The notes under the pieces were generated by a model. That model was not told the origin of the DNA. It made no database searches and was given only the letters and a program-made list of their open reading frames with translations. Both the position numbers and the translations under genes were made by a program. Below, in pieces: positions 1-7,884 of a DNA stretch of 64,000 nucleotides. Source of the stretch: Streptomyces sp. CB01580 (lineage in GTDB: Bacteria > Actinomycetota > Actinomycetes > Streptomycetales > Streptomycetaceae); assembly GCF_001905795.1 (NCBI RefSeq), contig NZ_LIXJ01000008.1, positions 194,238 to 258,237 of the forward strand. The letters are read 5' to 3'. Every line of letters begins with the position of its first letter. Position 1 is the first letter of the stretch.

Positions 1-2432
1 CGCCGCACCTGACGGCGGCCCGCGCCGACCAGGTGCAGCAGGCGGAATTCCGGGGTGCGGCCCACCGAGATCAGGGACAGTGTGCCGACCACCGCCAGCA
101 GGGCGAAGCCGCCGATCACCCCGACCCCGATGATCACCAGGGCGTCGTCCTGCTCCGATGCCGGCGGGTCGATCCGTACGTCGTCCGGCGTCGCGGCACG
201 GACCCGGGCACCCGGGTACGGGGCGAGCGCACGCCGCACCGCGTCGGCCGAGGCGGGCGAGCCGTCCGTGCGCACCAGGACGCTCCGGTCGAGCGGCGCC
301 GTGGTGTGCGCGGCCAGCGCCTCGCGCGGCAGCATGAACTCGCCGAGCCCCAGGGACCGTTCGTAGACCGCGACCACGCGGGGCGCGACCCGCGTGCCGT
401 CGCCGAGGCGGAGCTCCACCGTGTCGCCGATGCCCGCGTCCAGGTCGGCCGCCCGGTCCTCGCCGACCGCGATAGTGCCCCGGCCGACGAGGTCCGCGAG
501 ATCACCGGCCGTGACGTGCGGATCGAGCGCACCGGTCAGCCGATCCGCCGTCACGCCCAGCACGGGCAACCGCTCCAGGCGCGGTTCGCCCAGCTCGCGG
601 TGGGCCAGCACGACCGCGGAGCGCAGCACCCCCGTCGCCGCCACCACCCCGGGAACCTCCCGCACCGCACGGGCGGCGTCGGCCGGAAGACCCGCCGGGC
701 CCGTCACCACGAGGTCGGCCCGCAGCGCGGCGGCGGCCTGCCGGCCGGCGGCCCGCTCCAGCGTCGAGGCCGCCGACAACTGCACGCAGACGAACGCGAC
801 GAGCAGCACGATCGGGGTGATCGCCGCACCCAGCCGCCGGTGGTGCGCGGCGGCGGACCGGGCGGCAAGGAAGCCGGAGACCCCGCCCACCACCCGCACC
901 GGCGCCCCCAGCACCCGCAGCGCCACCCGGGCGATCCGCGGTCCGAGCAGCGCCACCGCGATGATCAGCGAGGTCGCCGCGCCCGACGCGGCCACCGCGG
1001 CGGCCTGCCCGCCCTGCGCGGTCGCCGCACCGGCCGATCCGATCCCCGCGACGGCCAGCACCACCCCGGCGACCGTGCGCACCCGGCCCGGTTCGCTCGA
1101 CTCGGGCGCACCCGCGGCGCCCAGGGCCGCCGCGGGCCGCAGTCCGGTGACGGACCGGGCCGCGAGCAACGACACCGGACGGGCCGGGAGGACGACGAGC
1201 ACCGCGGCCACGGCGCCCGCCACCGGCGGCAGCCACAGCGGCACGGGCAGCGGCAACGGCTCCGTGGCCAGCAACGACCGCAGGTACAGCCCCAGCGGCA
1301 CGGTCCCGATCGCGCCGAGCACCGCCGCCGCACCGGCCACCCGGCCCACCTCGCGCCCGACGGCCGACCTGAGCTGGCGCGGTGTCGCCCCGACCGCCCG
1401 CAGCAGAGCCAGTTCGCCGGACCGCTGGTGGACCGCCTGGGAGATCGTGGTGGCGATCACCAGCAGCGCCACCATCAGGACCGTTCCGGCGACGGAGGCG
1501 AGCAGCTCAAGCAGCTCGCCCCGGGTGCCGAGAGCGTCGACGTGTTCGGCCCGCCCGCGCTCCGCACCGGTGAGGACCACGACCGCGCGGTCGCCGCGGG
1601 CCCGGTCGGGCAACGCGGCCTCCAGCGAGGCCCGCAGCTCGCCGGCCGTCACCCCCCGTTCGGCGACGACGCCGATGGCGTCGACGGTGCCGGGGTGTCC
1701 GGCCAGGTCCGTCAGCCGGCGCTCGGTGAAGAACACCGCGGGGCCGTCACCCCGGTGCGCGGACGCGGCGACACCGCTGACGGTGTAGGGCCGGGGTGTC
1801 CCGTCGGCCCGCACGGTGATCCGGCTGCCGGGGCGGAGGGCGGCCGCGGCGGCGAGGGCGTCGTCGACGACCACCTCGCCCGGGGCGCCCGGCGCGTGAC
1901 CGCCGGTCAGCCGGTACGGGGTGAGGACCGCGGCCTGCCAGGACCGGCCGACGGCCCCGGCCGCGCCCCGTCCGGTACCGTCGCCGGGGGCGCCGCCCAC
2001 GGTCACCGGGACCGAGTCGTCCGCGACGGCCTTCGCGACCCTCTCGGCACCGGCCGCCCGTGCCACCGCCGAGCGGTCGAGCCTGACGCGTTCCGGCAGA
2101 TGGGCCTCGGCGGTCTTCGGCTCGCTGCCCCACGGTTTCGCCGTGTAGGTGACCCGTTGGTCCCCGACCACCACCGCGTCCGCCCCGGCGTACCGTGCCA
2201 CCGGGGGCGCGGCCAGCAGCAGCGAACCGAGGACGAGGGCGAACGAACCGATCAGCGCGACCGCGGCCGCCGTCGCGGCGAACACCGCGGCCCAGGCCCG
2301 CCGATGGGCCCTCAGCGAGCGCCGGGCGAGAAAGGCCGAAGCCCGCCGCACCCCAAAACGCACGTCCGGGCCGGGCCCGCGGGGCGTGACGCCCGTACCC
2401 GTGTCCGCCTCCGTGCGGGTGTACGTGCTCAT
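1..2432 (-). CDS. FtsX-like ABC transporter permease (3' end beyond window)
   Basis: The reading frame opens at an ATG at 2432 and runs off the left edge, so about 810 N-terminal residues are present and the C-terminus is missing. The cytoplasmic N-terminus (MSTYTRTEADTG) is followed by a first hydrophobic segment rich in Ala, Val and Leu. A long extracellular-type region then leads to further membrane segments, as in the large duplicated FtsX/MacB-type permeases. The start overlaps the stop of the upstream ATPase gene by 4 bases (ATGA), so the pair is probably translationally coupled and forms one exporter. Family assignment rests on overall layout and the partner ATPase. The substrate is unknown. 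Confidence 0.85.
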   Translation of the reverse strand, partial: MSTYTRTEADTGTGVTPRGPGPDVRFGVRRASAFLARRSLRAHRRAWAAVFAATAAAVALIGSFALVLGSLLLAAPPVARYAGADAVVVGDQRVTYTAKPWGSEPKTAEAHLPERVRLDRSAVARAAGAERVAKAVADDSVPVTVGGAPGDGTGRGAAGAVGRSWQAAVLTPYRLTGGHAPGAPGEVVVDDALAAAAALRPGSRITVRADGTPRPYTVSGVAASAHRGDGPAVFFTERRLTDLAGHPGTVDAIGVVAERGVTAGELRASLEAALPDRARGDRAVVVLTGAERGRAEHVDALGTRGELLELLASVAGTVLMVALLVIATTISQAVHQRSGELALLRAVGATPRQLRSAVGREVGRVAGAAAVLGAIGTVPLGLYLRSLLATEPLPLPVPLWLPPVAGAVAAVLVVLPARPVSLLAARSVTGLRPAAALGAAGAPESSEPGRVRTVAGVVLAVAGIGSAGAATAQGGQAAAVAASGAATSLIIAVALLGPRIARVALRVLGAPVRVVGGVSGFLAARSAAAHHRRLGAAITPIVLLVAFVCVQLSAASTLERAAGRQAAAALRADLVVTGPAGLPADAARAVREVPGVVAATGVLRSAVVLAHRELGEPRLERLPVLGVTADRLTGALDPHVTAGDLADLVGRGTIAVGEDRAADLDAGIGDTVELRLGDGTRVAPRVVAVYERSLGLGEFMLPREALAAHTTAPLDRSVLVRTDGSPASADAVRRALAPYPGARVRAATPDDVRIDPPASEQDDALVIIGVGVIGGFALLAVVGTLSLISVGRTPEFRLLHLVGAGRRQVR

Positions 2433-3157
2433 CGCAGCCGGCCGCCGTCCATCGTCAGTACGGTGTCCGCCCAGCTCGCCGCCGCCGGCTCATGGGTGAC
2501 CATGACGACCGTGCGGCCGTCGGCCCGGACCGCGTCCCGCAGCAGCCCGAGCACCAGGCCCGCCGACTCCGGGTCCAAGGAGGCCGTCGGCTCGTCCGCG
2601 AAGATCACCTCGGGTGCGGTCACCAGCGCCCGTGCCACCGCGACCCGCTGCTGCTGACCGCCCGAGAGCGTCGCGGGGACCTGCCCGCCCCGGCCCGCCA
2701 GGCCGACCCGGGCCAGCAGATCACGGCCGCGGGCGAGCACCCGCTCGTCCGTCGGACCGGCGCCCGCCAGCACCAGCGGCAGCACCACGTTCTCCTCGAT
2801 GGTCAGCGAGGGCACCAGGTTCAGGGCGTGCGACTGGAACACGAACCCGATCCGGTCCCGGCGCAGCCGGGTCAGCGCGGCCTCGGACAACGAGCCGAGA
2901 TCGGTCCCCCCGACCCGTACCGTCCCCGAGCTCGGGCGGTCCAGGCCCGCCGCGCACTGCAGGAACGTGCTCTTCCCCGACCCCGAGGGCCCCACCACCG
3001 CGGTGAAGCTCCCGGCCGGGACCGCGCAGCTCACCGCGTCGAGCGCGAGCGTCCCCCGGCCGCCCCGCGGCCCATGGCGCCGGGTCACCGACTCCAGGGC
3101 GAGCGCGGTCGCCCGCACCCCCGTGACCGTTGTGACCGTGTCCACCCTCGAACCCAC
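2429..3157 (-). CDS. ABC transporter ATP-binding protein (LolD/MacB type)
   Basis: About 242 residues. It has Walker A GPSGSGKST, a Q-loop region FQSHALNLVPSLT, signature LSGGQQQR, Walker B VIFADEPTASLD and the H-loop VMVTHEP. This is a complete nucleotide-binding domain of the class that partners FtsX-like permeases. I chose the GTG at 3157 (VGSRVDTV) because AGAGGA lies about 6 bases upstream; the frame stays open further upstream to 3232 without a better ribosome site. Its stop overlaps the permease start. It is transcribed away from the sensor kinase gene that begins at 3319; two-component systems next to such exporters often control them, but that link is inference here. Confidence 0.93.
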   Translation of the reverse strand: MGSRVDTVTTVTGVRATALALESVTRRHGPRGGRGTLALDAVSCAVPAGSFTAVVGPSGSGKSTFLQCAAGLDRPSSGTVRVGGTDLGSLSEAALTRLRRDRIGFVFQSHALNLVPSLTIEENVVLPLVLAGAGPTDERVLARGRDLLARVGLAGRGGQVPATLSGGQQQRVAVARALVTAPEVIFADEPTASLDPESAGLVLGLLRDAVRADGRTVVMVTHEPAAASWADTVLTMDGGRLR

Positions 3158-3318
3158 CGTTCCTCTCCCATTCCTTGGCTGACCTGCGTAAACGCTAGGT
3201 GCGCCGGGATCGAGGAGCGAGGGCGCGCACACCCGGACCGGGGTTCAGCCAGGTACACCGGGGGCCGGGGGGAGACCACCACTCCGGCGACGGGTAACGC
3301 CCCGTAACGTGGTGCGGC

Positions 3319-4548
3319 ATGAGCACCACCCCCACCCCACTGACGATCGCCGTCCGGCGCTCCTGGGACGCCTCGCGCCACCTGCTCATCGGCATGGGGA
3401 CGGCCATGGTCTGCTACGTGGGCACCTTCCTGGTGGTGGCCGTCCTGCTGTTCGCGGCGGTGCTCATCGGGTTGCCCGCCCTGCCCGAGGCCGTGAAGCC
3501 GCTGCGGCTGCTGGTGGAGTTCGAGCGCCGCAGGGCGGCCGAACGGCTCGGCGTCCCCCACGCCCCGGCGCCCCGGCCCGCCCCGGACGGCGGTGAACTC
3601 TCCGAACGGGTGCGCCGTGTCCTCACCGATCCGATGGTCTGGCGGGGGGCGCGCTGGATGCCGTTCCACGCGCTCGCGGGGAACGGCCTCGGATGTCTCG
3701 CGATGGTGCTGTGGCCGGTCGGGCTCTTCGTCGACGGGGTCGTGCTGCCGGTCCAGCACCTGCTGGACCGGCGGAGGGCCGACGAGTACGGCACGCCGCC
3801 TCCGGTGCGGCATGGTTGGGCCCTGCGCTGGCACGGTGTCCTCGCCGACCTGGCGGCGAGCTGGACCCGGTCCCTGCTCACACCCTCGCCGTCCGCCGCC
3901 CTCGCCGGCCGGATCGATCAGCTGACCGAGAGCCGGGCCGGGGCGGTCGAGGCGCACGGCGCCGAACTGCGCCGCATCGAACGGGACCTGCACGACGGAG
4001 CCCAGGCCAGGATCGTCGCCCTGTCGATGCGCATCGGCCTCGCCAAACAGCTCCTCGACCGCGACCCGGACGCCGCGCGCCGGCGCCTCGACGAGGCCCA
4101 GGACGGGGCGGAGGAGGCGCTGGCGGAGCTGCGGCACGTGGTGCGCGGCATCCACCCGCCGGTCCTGACGGACCGCGGACTCGCGGGCGCGGTACGGGCG
4201 TTGGCCGCCGACGTCGGCGTGCCCGTCAGCACGGACGTGGACGGTGTGGACGACGGACGACGGCTTCCGGCCGCGATCGAGGCAGCCGCGTACTTCGTGG
4301 TCGCCGAGGCTTTCACCAACATCGGAAAGCACAGCGGCGCCACGGCCGCGACCGTGCGGATCGACCGGCCCCCCGGCATCCTGCGCGTGGTCGTCGGCGA
4401 CGATGGTCGTGGCGGCGCGGACGAAGGCGCCGGCAGCGGGCTGGTCGGCATCAGACGGCGGATCGCCGCCCTCGACGGCACCACCCGCATCAGCAGCCCC
4501 ACCGGGGGGCCTACGGAGATCGAAGTGGAGCTGCCGTGCGGATCGTGA
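3319..4548 (+). CDS. sensor histidine kinase (HisKA_3 family)
   Basis: 409 residues. The N-terminal part has two hydrophobic clusters (about residues 20-55 and 112-140), matching the small 'sensor' membrane domain common in actinobacterial kinases. The dimerisation/phosphoacceptor segment ERDLHDGAQARI carries the phospho-accepting His at about residue 225. A HATPase_c domain follows with the N-box EAFTNIGKHS and G-box GDDGRGG...GSGLVGI. The gene overlaps the next by 13 bases, so kinase and regulator are made together. A TAACGT hexamer 8 bases before the ATG suggests a very short or absent 5' leader. The signal is unknown. Confidence 0.93.
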   Translation: MSTTPTPLTIAVRRSWDASRHLLIGMGTAMVCYVGTFLVVAVLLFAAVLIGLPALPEAVKPLRLLVEFERRRAAERLGVPHAPAPRPAPDGGELSERVRRVLTDPMVWRGARWMPFHALAGNGLGCLAMVLWPVGLFVDGVVLPVQHLLDRRRADEYGTPPPVRHGWALRWHGVLADLAASWTRSLLTPSPSAALAGRIDQLTESRAGAVEAHGAELRRIERDLHDGAQARIVALSMRIGLAKQLLDRDPDAARRRLDEAQDGAEEALAELRHVVRGIHPPVLTDRGLAGAVRALAADVGVPVSTDVDGVDDGRRLPAAIEAAAYFVVAEAFTNIGKHSGATAATVRIDRPPGILRVVVGDDGRGGADEGAGSGLVGIRRRIAALDGTTRISSPTGGPTEIEVELPCGS

Positions 4549-5195
4549 TCGCGGAGGACAACGCGCTGCTGCGGGAGGGCCTGATCCTGCTGCTCACCAG
4601 CTCGGGCCACGAGGTGGTGGCGGCCGCGGCGGCCGGGCCCGAGGTGCTGCCCGCCCTGCTGGAGCACCGCCCGGACGCCGCCGTGCTCGACGTGAGGCTC
4701 CCGCCCACCTTCCGGGACGAGGGCCTGCGTGCCGCGCTCGCCGCCCGCGACCGGCTGCCCGACCTGCCGATCCTGGTCCTGTCGCAGTACGTCGAGGAGA
4801 CGTACGCCGCCGAACTGCTCGCCCGGGGCGCCCAGGGCATCGGCTACCTGCTGAAGGACCGGGTGGGCCGCGTCGACCAGTTCCTCCAGGCGCTCGAACG
4901 GGTCGCGGGCGGGGGCACGGCGCTGGATCCCGAGGTGGTGACGCAGCTGCTGACCCGCAAGTCGTCGGCCGAACCCCTGCAGAACCTCACCCCGCGCGAG
5001 CGCCAGGTGCTGGAACTCATGGCACAGGGCAAGGCGAACGGCACCATCGCCGACGAACTGGTGGTGACCGAGCGCGCCGTGAGCAAGCACATCGGGTCGA
5101 TCTTCCTCAAGCTCGGTCTGGAACCGGACGACGGCACGGTGCACCGGCGGGTGCTCGCGGTGCTGGCGTACCTGGAGGGCAAGGGCGCGCGCTGA
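4536..5195 (+). CDS. LuxR-family response regulator (NarL/FixJ type)
   Basis: 219 residues from the GTG at 4536 (VRIVIAEDNALLREGL). The receiver domain has the acidic pair ED near the N-terminus, phosphoacceptor Asp at about residue 52 (VLDVRLPP) and Lys in LLKDRVG. A C-terminal LuxR-type helix-turn-helix covers LTPRERQVLELMAQGKANG through VSKHIGSIFLKL. It overlaps the upstream kinase by 13 bases and is clearly its partner. The start is fixed by homology of the receiver domain; upstream codons lie inside the kinase gene. Confidence 0.94.
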   Translation: MRIVIAEDNALLREGLILLLTSSGHEVVAAAAAGPEVLPALLEHRPDAAVLDVRLPPTFRDEGLRAALAARDRLPDLPILVLSQYVEETYAAELLARGAQGIGYLLKDRVGRVDQFLQALERVAGGGTALDPEVVTQLLTRKSSAEPLQNLTPRERQVLELMAQGKANGTIADELVVTERAVSKHIGSIFLKLGLEPDDGTVHRRVLAVLAYLEGKGAR

Positions 5196-5196
5196 C

Positions 5197-5218
5197 CGCG
5201 GTCCGGGACCGGACCGCG
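5197..5218. terminator. hairpin between convergent genes
   Basis: An inverted repeat with an 8-bp perfect stem (CGCGGTCC / GGACCGCG) and 6-base loop begins 2 bases after the response-regulator stop. It lies between two convergent genes, where a bidirectional terminator is expected. Confidence 0.55.
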
Positions 5219-5243
5219 CCGCACGGGGCTGTGTGGGCGCCCG

Positions 5244-6131
5244 CTACCGGCCGGCGGGCGCGGTCCGCCGTTCGCGGGTCGCGCGTGCCGTGGGCACCAC
5301 GACGGGGGCGCCGTCGCCGGGCGCGTCCATGATGTCCGCCTCGACCCCGTACAGCTCCCGGACGAGGGCGGCGTCCACCACGTCACGGGCCGCGCCCCGG
5401 GCGACGATCCGGCCCCCGTTCATGGCCACCAGGATGTCCGCGTACCGGGCGGCGCCCGCCAGGTCGTGCAGCACCATCACGACCGTGCGGCCGGCCGCCG
5501 CCACCTCCCTGACCAGTTCGAGGACCTCGACCGCGTGCCCCAGGTCGAGTGCGCTGGTCGGCTCGTCGAGCAGCACGATCGGCGTCTGCTGGGCGAGCAC
5601 CATCGCGAGCCAGCAGCGCTGGCGCTGGCCGCCGGACAGCTGGTCGATGCGGCGGTCGGCCAGCCCGGTGGTGCCGGTGGCGGACAGGGCCTCGCGCACG
5701 GCTCGTTCGTCCTCGCGGGACCACTGCCGGAACAGGCCCTGGTGGGGGTGGCGTCCGTACCGGACGAGACCGGCGACGGTCACCGCCTCCGGAGCCTGCG
5801 GGGACTGCGGCAGCAGGGCGATGCGGTGTGCGGCGGCGCGCTGGCTCAGCTGCCAGACGTCAAAGTCGCCCGCCCGGACGGTGCCCGACTCCGGGCGGTG
5901 GAGGCGGGCGATCGACCGCAGCAGGGTGGACTTGCCGCAGCCGTTGGGGCCGACGATCGCGACGACCTTGCCGGCGGGCACGGACAGGTCGACCCCGTTC
6001 ACGACGGTGTGGCCGGGGTACCCGGCGGTGAGCGCCTCGATCATCAGGTCCATGCCGCCCGCCGCGGGGCCCGTGGCGGGCGGTGTGCGGGGCGGGACCG
6101 TCGTCGTGGTGGCGTCTGTCATGCCGGTCAT
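5244..6131 (-). CDS. iron-siderophore-type ABC transporter ATPase
   Basis: 295 residues. It has Walker A GPNGCGKSTLLRSI, signature QLSGGQRQR, Walker B IVLLDEPTSALD and H-loop VMVLHDLAGAARYAD, the pattern of FecE/FhuC/FepC-like ATPases. A non-conserved N-terminus of about 25 residues precedes the domain; the second ATG (MDLMIEALTAGY) is another possible start. An iron-box sequence lies just upstream at 6195-6213, which agrees with a role in iron-siderophore uptake. No permease or binding-protein gene is adjacent, so it must serve permeases encoded elsewhere. Confidence 0.9.
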   Translation of the reverse strand: MTGMTDATTTTVPPRTPPATGPAAGGMDLMIEALTAGYPGHTVVNGVDLSVPAGKVVAIVGPNGCGKSTLLRSIARLHRPESGTVRAGDFDVWQLSQRAAAHRIALLPQSPQAPEAVTVAGLVRYGRHPHQGLFRQWSREDERAVREALSATGTTGLADRRIDQLSGGQRQRCWLAMVLAQQTPIVLLDEPTSALDLGHAVEVLELVREVAAAGRTVVMVLHDLAGAARYADILVAMNGGRIVARGAARDVVDAALVRELYGVEADIMDAPGDGAPVVVPTARATRERRTAPAGR

Positions 6132-6194
6132 GCCTTTCCTCGGGGCTGTCCGGGCCGGAACCGGCGGTCGGGGCCGCCCTCCCGCACAATCAGC

Positions 6195-6213
6195 ATAGGT
6201 AAGCCTAGCCTAA
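6195..6213 (-). promoter_or_regulatory. iron box (DmdR/IdeR/DtxR-type operator)
   Basis: Read on the minus strand the site is TTAGGCTAGGCTTACCTAT, an almost perfect 19-bp match to the actinobacterial iron box TTAGGTTAGGCTAACCTAA. It sits about 64 bases before the ATPase start at 6131. The sequence is seen directly; iron-dependent repression by a DtxR-family protein is established for such boxes. Confidence 0.88.
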
Positions 6214-6466
6214 TCACCGTTCGGTCTCCCGGAGGCTGCGGTGCACGGCCCGGCCCCGTCCCGTCCGTCAAGCCCGGCGGGCCGCACCGAACTCGGCCGC
6301 CGCGCGCCCCGTATGCGCATGCCGTGCGCGACGCGCGCACCTCGCCGCAGGGGTACCGCTCCGCGCGTTCCTGCGGGGTGCCGCTCGCGTCGACCCGGTG
6401 GGTACGGGCAGGATGCCGTACGCCGTGTCATGTCTCGTCTTGACGTCCCGCGCTCAGGAGGCCCGT

Positions 6467-7594
6467 ATGCCCAGCCCGAACCAGCCCGTGCCCTTCACCG
6501 CCGACGACTACCGGGCACGGATGGCGCGCGCGGCCGACGCCGCCGCCGAGGCGGGGCTCGCGGGGGTGCTGGTCGCCCCCGGCCCCGACCTCGTCCACCT
6601 CACCGGCTACCAGCCCGTGAGCACCGAACGCCTCACGCTCCTCGTCCTCACGCCCGGTCAGGACCCCGTCCTCGTCGTCCCGACCCTGGAGGCCCCCGAT
6701 GCGGCGGAGGCCGTCGGCGGACCGGCCCTCACCCTGCGGGACTGGACCGACGGCAAGGACCCGTACGCCGTCGCCGCCCCGCTCCTGTCGGACCAGGGGC
6801 GGTACGGGATCAGCGACAACGCCTGGGCCATGCATCTGCTCGGACTGCGGCACGCGCTCCCGGACACCTCGTACGTCTCCCTCACCGAGGCCCTGCCGAT
6901 GCTCCGCGCGGTCAAGGACGCCCCCGAACTGGAGCGTCTCGCGGCCGCCGGGGCCGCCGCCGACGCCACGTACGAGGAGATCCTCAAGGTGCGGTTCTCG
7001 GGGCGCAAGGAGACCGACATCGCCGCCGAACTGTCCGACCTGCTCAAGCGGTTCGGGCACTCCCAGGTCGACTTCACCGTCGTCGGCTCCGGCCCGAACG
7101 GCGCCAACCCGCACCACGAGGCGGGCGACCGCACCATCGAGCAGGGCGACATGGTGGTGCTCGACTTCGGTGGTCTGAAGCACGGTTACGGCTCCGACAC
7201 CTCCCGCACGGTTCATGTCGGCGAACCCACCGCCGAGGAGCAGCGGGTCCACGACATCGTGCGGCAGGCGCAGGAGGCGGGCTGCGCCGCGGTCCGGCCC
7301 GGGGCCGCCTGCCAGGAGGTCGACCGGGCGGCCCGCGCCGTCATCACCGAGTTCGGCTACGGCGAGCGCTTCATCCACCGCACCGGCCACGGCATCGGCG
7401 TCACCACCCACGAGCCGCCGTACATGATCGAGGGCGAGGAACGGCCGCTGGTGCCCGGGATGTGCTTCTCGGTGGAGCCGGGCATCTATCTGCCGGGCCG
7501 GTTCGGCGTACGGATCGAGGACATCGTGACCGTGACCGAGGACGGCGGCCGACGCCTCAACAACACGGCGCGCGAACTGGCGATCGTCGAGTAG
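6467..7594 (+). CDS. M24 family metallopeptidase (Xaa-Pro peptidase-like)
   Basis: 375 residues. An N-terminal creatinase/prolidase-like domain covers roughly residues 10-145. The C-terminal pita-bread domain carries the five dinuclear-metal ligands in order: Asp in VVLDFGG, Asp in GSDTSRT, His in RTGHGIG, Glu in SVEPGIY and Glu in RIEDIV. The predicted reaction is removal of N-terminal residues preceding proline. The ATG at 6467 is chosen because AGGAGG lies 6 bases upstream; in-frame ATGs further upstream lack such a site. No signal peptide, so cytoplasmic. It stands alone between divergent and convergent neighbours. Confidence 0.93.
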   Translation: MPSPNQPVPFTADDYRARMARAADAAAEAGLAGVLVAPGPDLVHLTGYQPVSTERLTLLVLTPGQDPVLVVPTLEAPDAAEAVGGPALTLRDWTDGKDPYAVAAPLLSDQGRYGISDNAWAMHLLGLRHALPDTSYVSLTEALPMLRAVKDAPELERLAAAGAAADATYEEILKVRFSGRKETDIAAELSDLLKRFGHSQVDFTVVGSGPNGANPHHEAGDRTIEQGDMVVLDFGGLKHGYGSDTSRTVHVGEPTAEEQRVHDIVRQAQEAGCAAVRPGAACQEVDRAARAVITEFGYGERFIHRTGHGIGVTTHEPPYMIEGEERPLVPGMCFSVEPGIYLPGRFGVRIEDIVTVTEDGGRRLNNTARELAIVE

Positions 7595-7612
7595 CCGGGC
7601 CGTTTTGGGCAG

Positions 7613-7651
7613 GCCCTCCGCCGCGGTCGGGCGCCCAGCGTGGTGGAGGGC
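7613..7651 (+). terminator. hairpin after M24 peptidase gene
   Basis: Arms GCCCTCCGCC and GGTGGAGGGC (9 of 10 pair) enclose a 19-base loop, 18 bases after the stop. The rest of the 290-bp gap to treZ (7652-7884) shows no gene I can support. Confidence 0.4.
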
Positions 7652-7884
7652 AGGTGCCCCCGGCGCGCTCCGACGGCCGTGTCGGTCGTTTTGCGGCTCG
7701 CGCCCGCGCAACCGGTGCGGCATGTCGCTGAGCGGGCCTCATGGGTGCCGGGCTCGACCGCCGTCATGCCGCGCTTGTACGTGCCGGCCGGCCGCCCCGG
7801 TGCGGGCTCCACGGCCGGGAAATCGCTGCTTCATGAGATCCTCCCGTCTCGTTCCCGGCAGGGGTGCAGGAGTTGAAGTGCGCT

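Noticed and set aside
33..2657. Long plus-strand open frame opposite the FtsX permease gene
   Set aside because: Its translation is Arg/Gly/Pro/His-rich with no recognisable motif; it mirrors the GC-rich real gene on the other strand. The same holds for the long antisense frames at 12830-15829 and 42525-46310.
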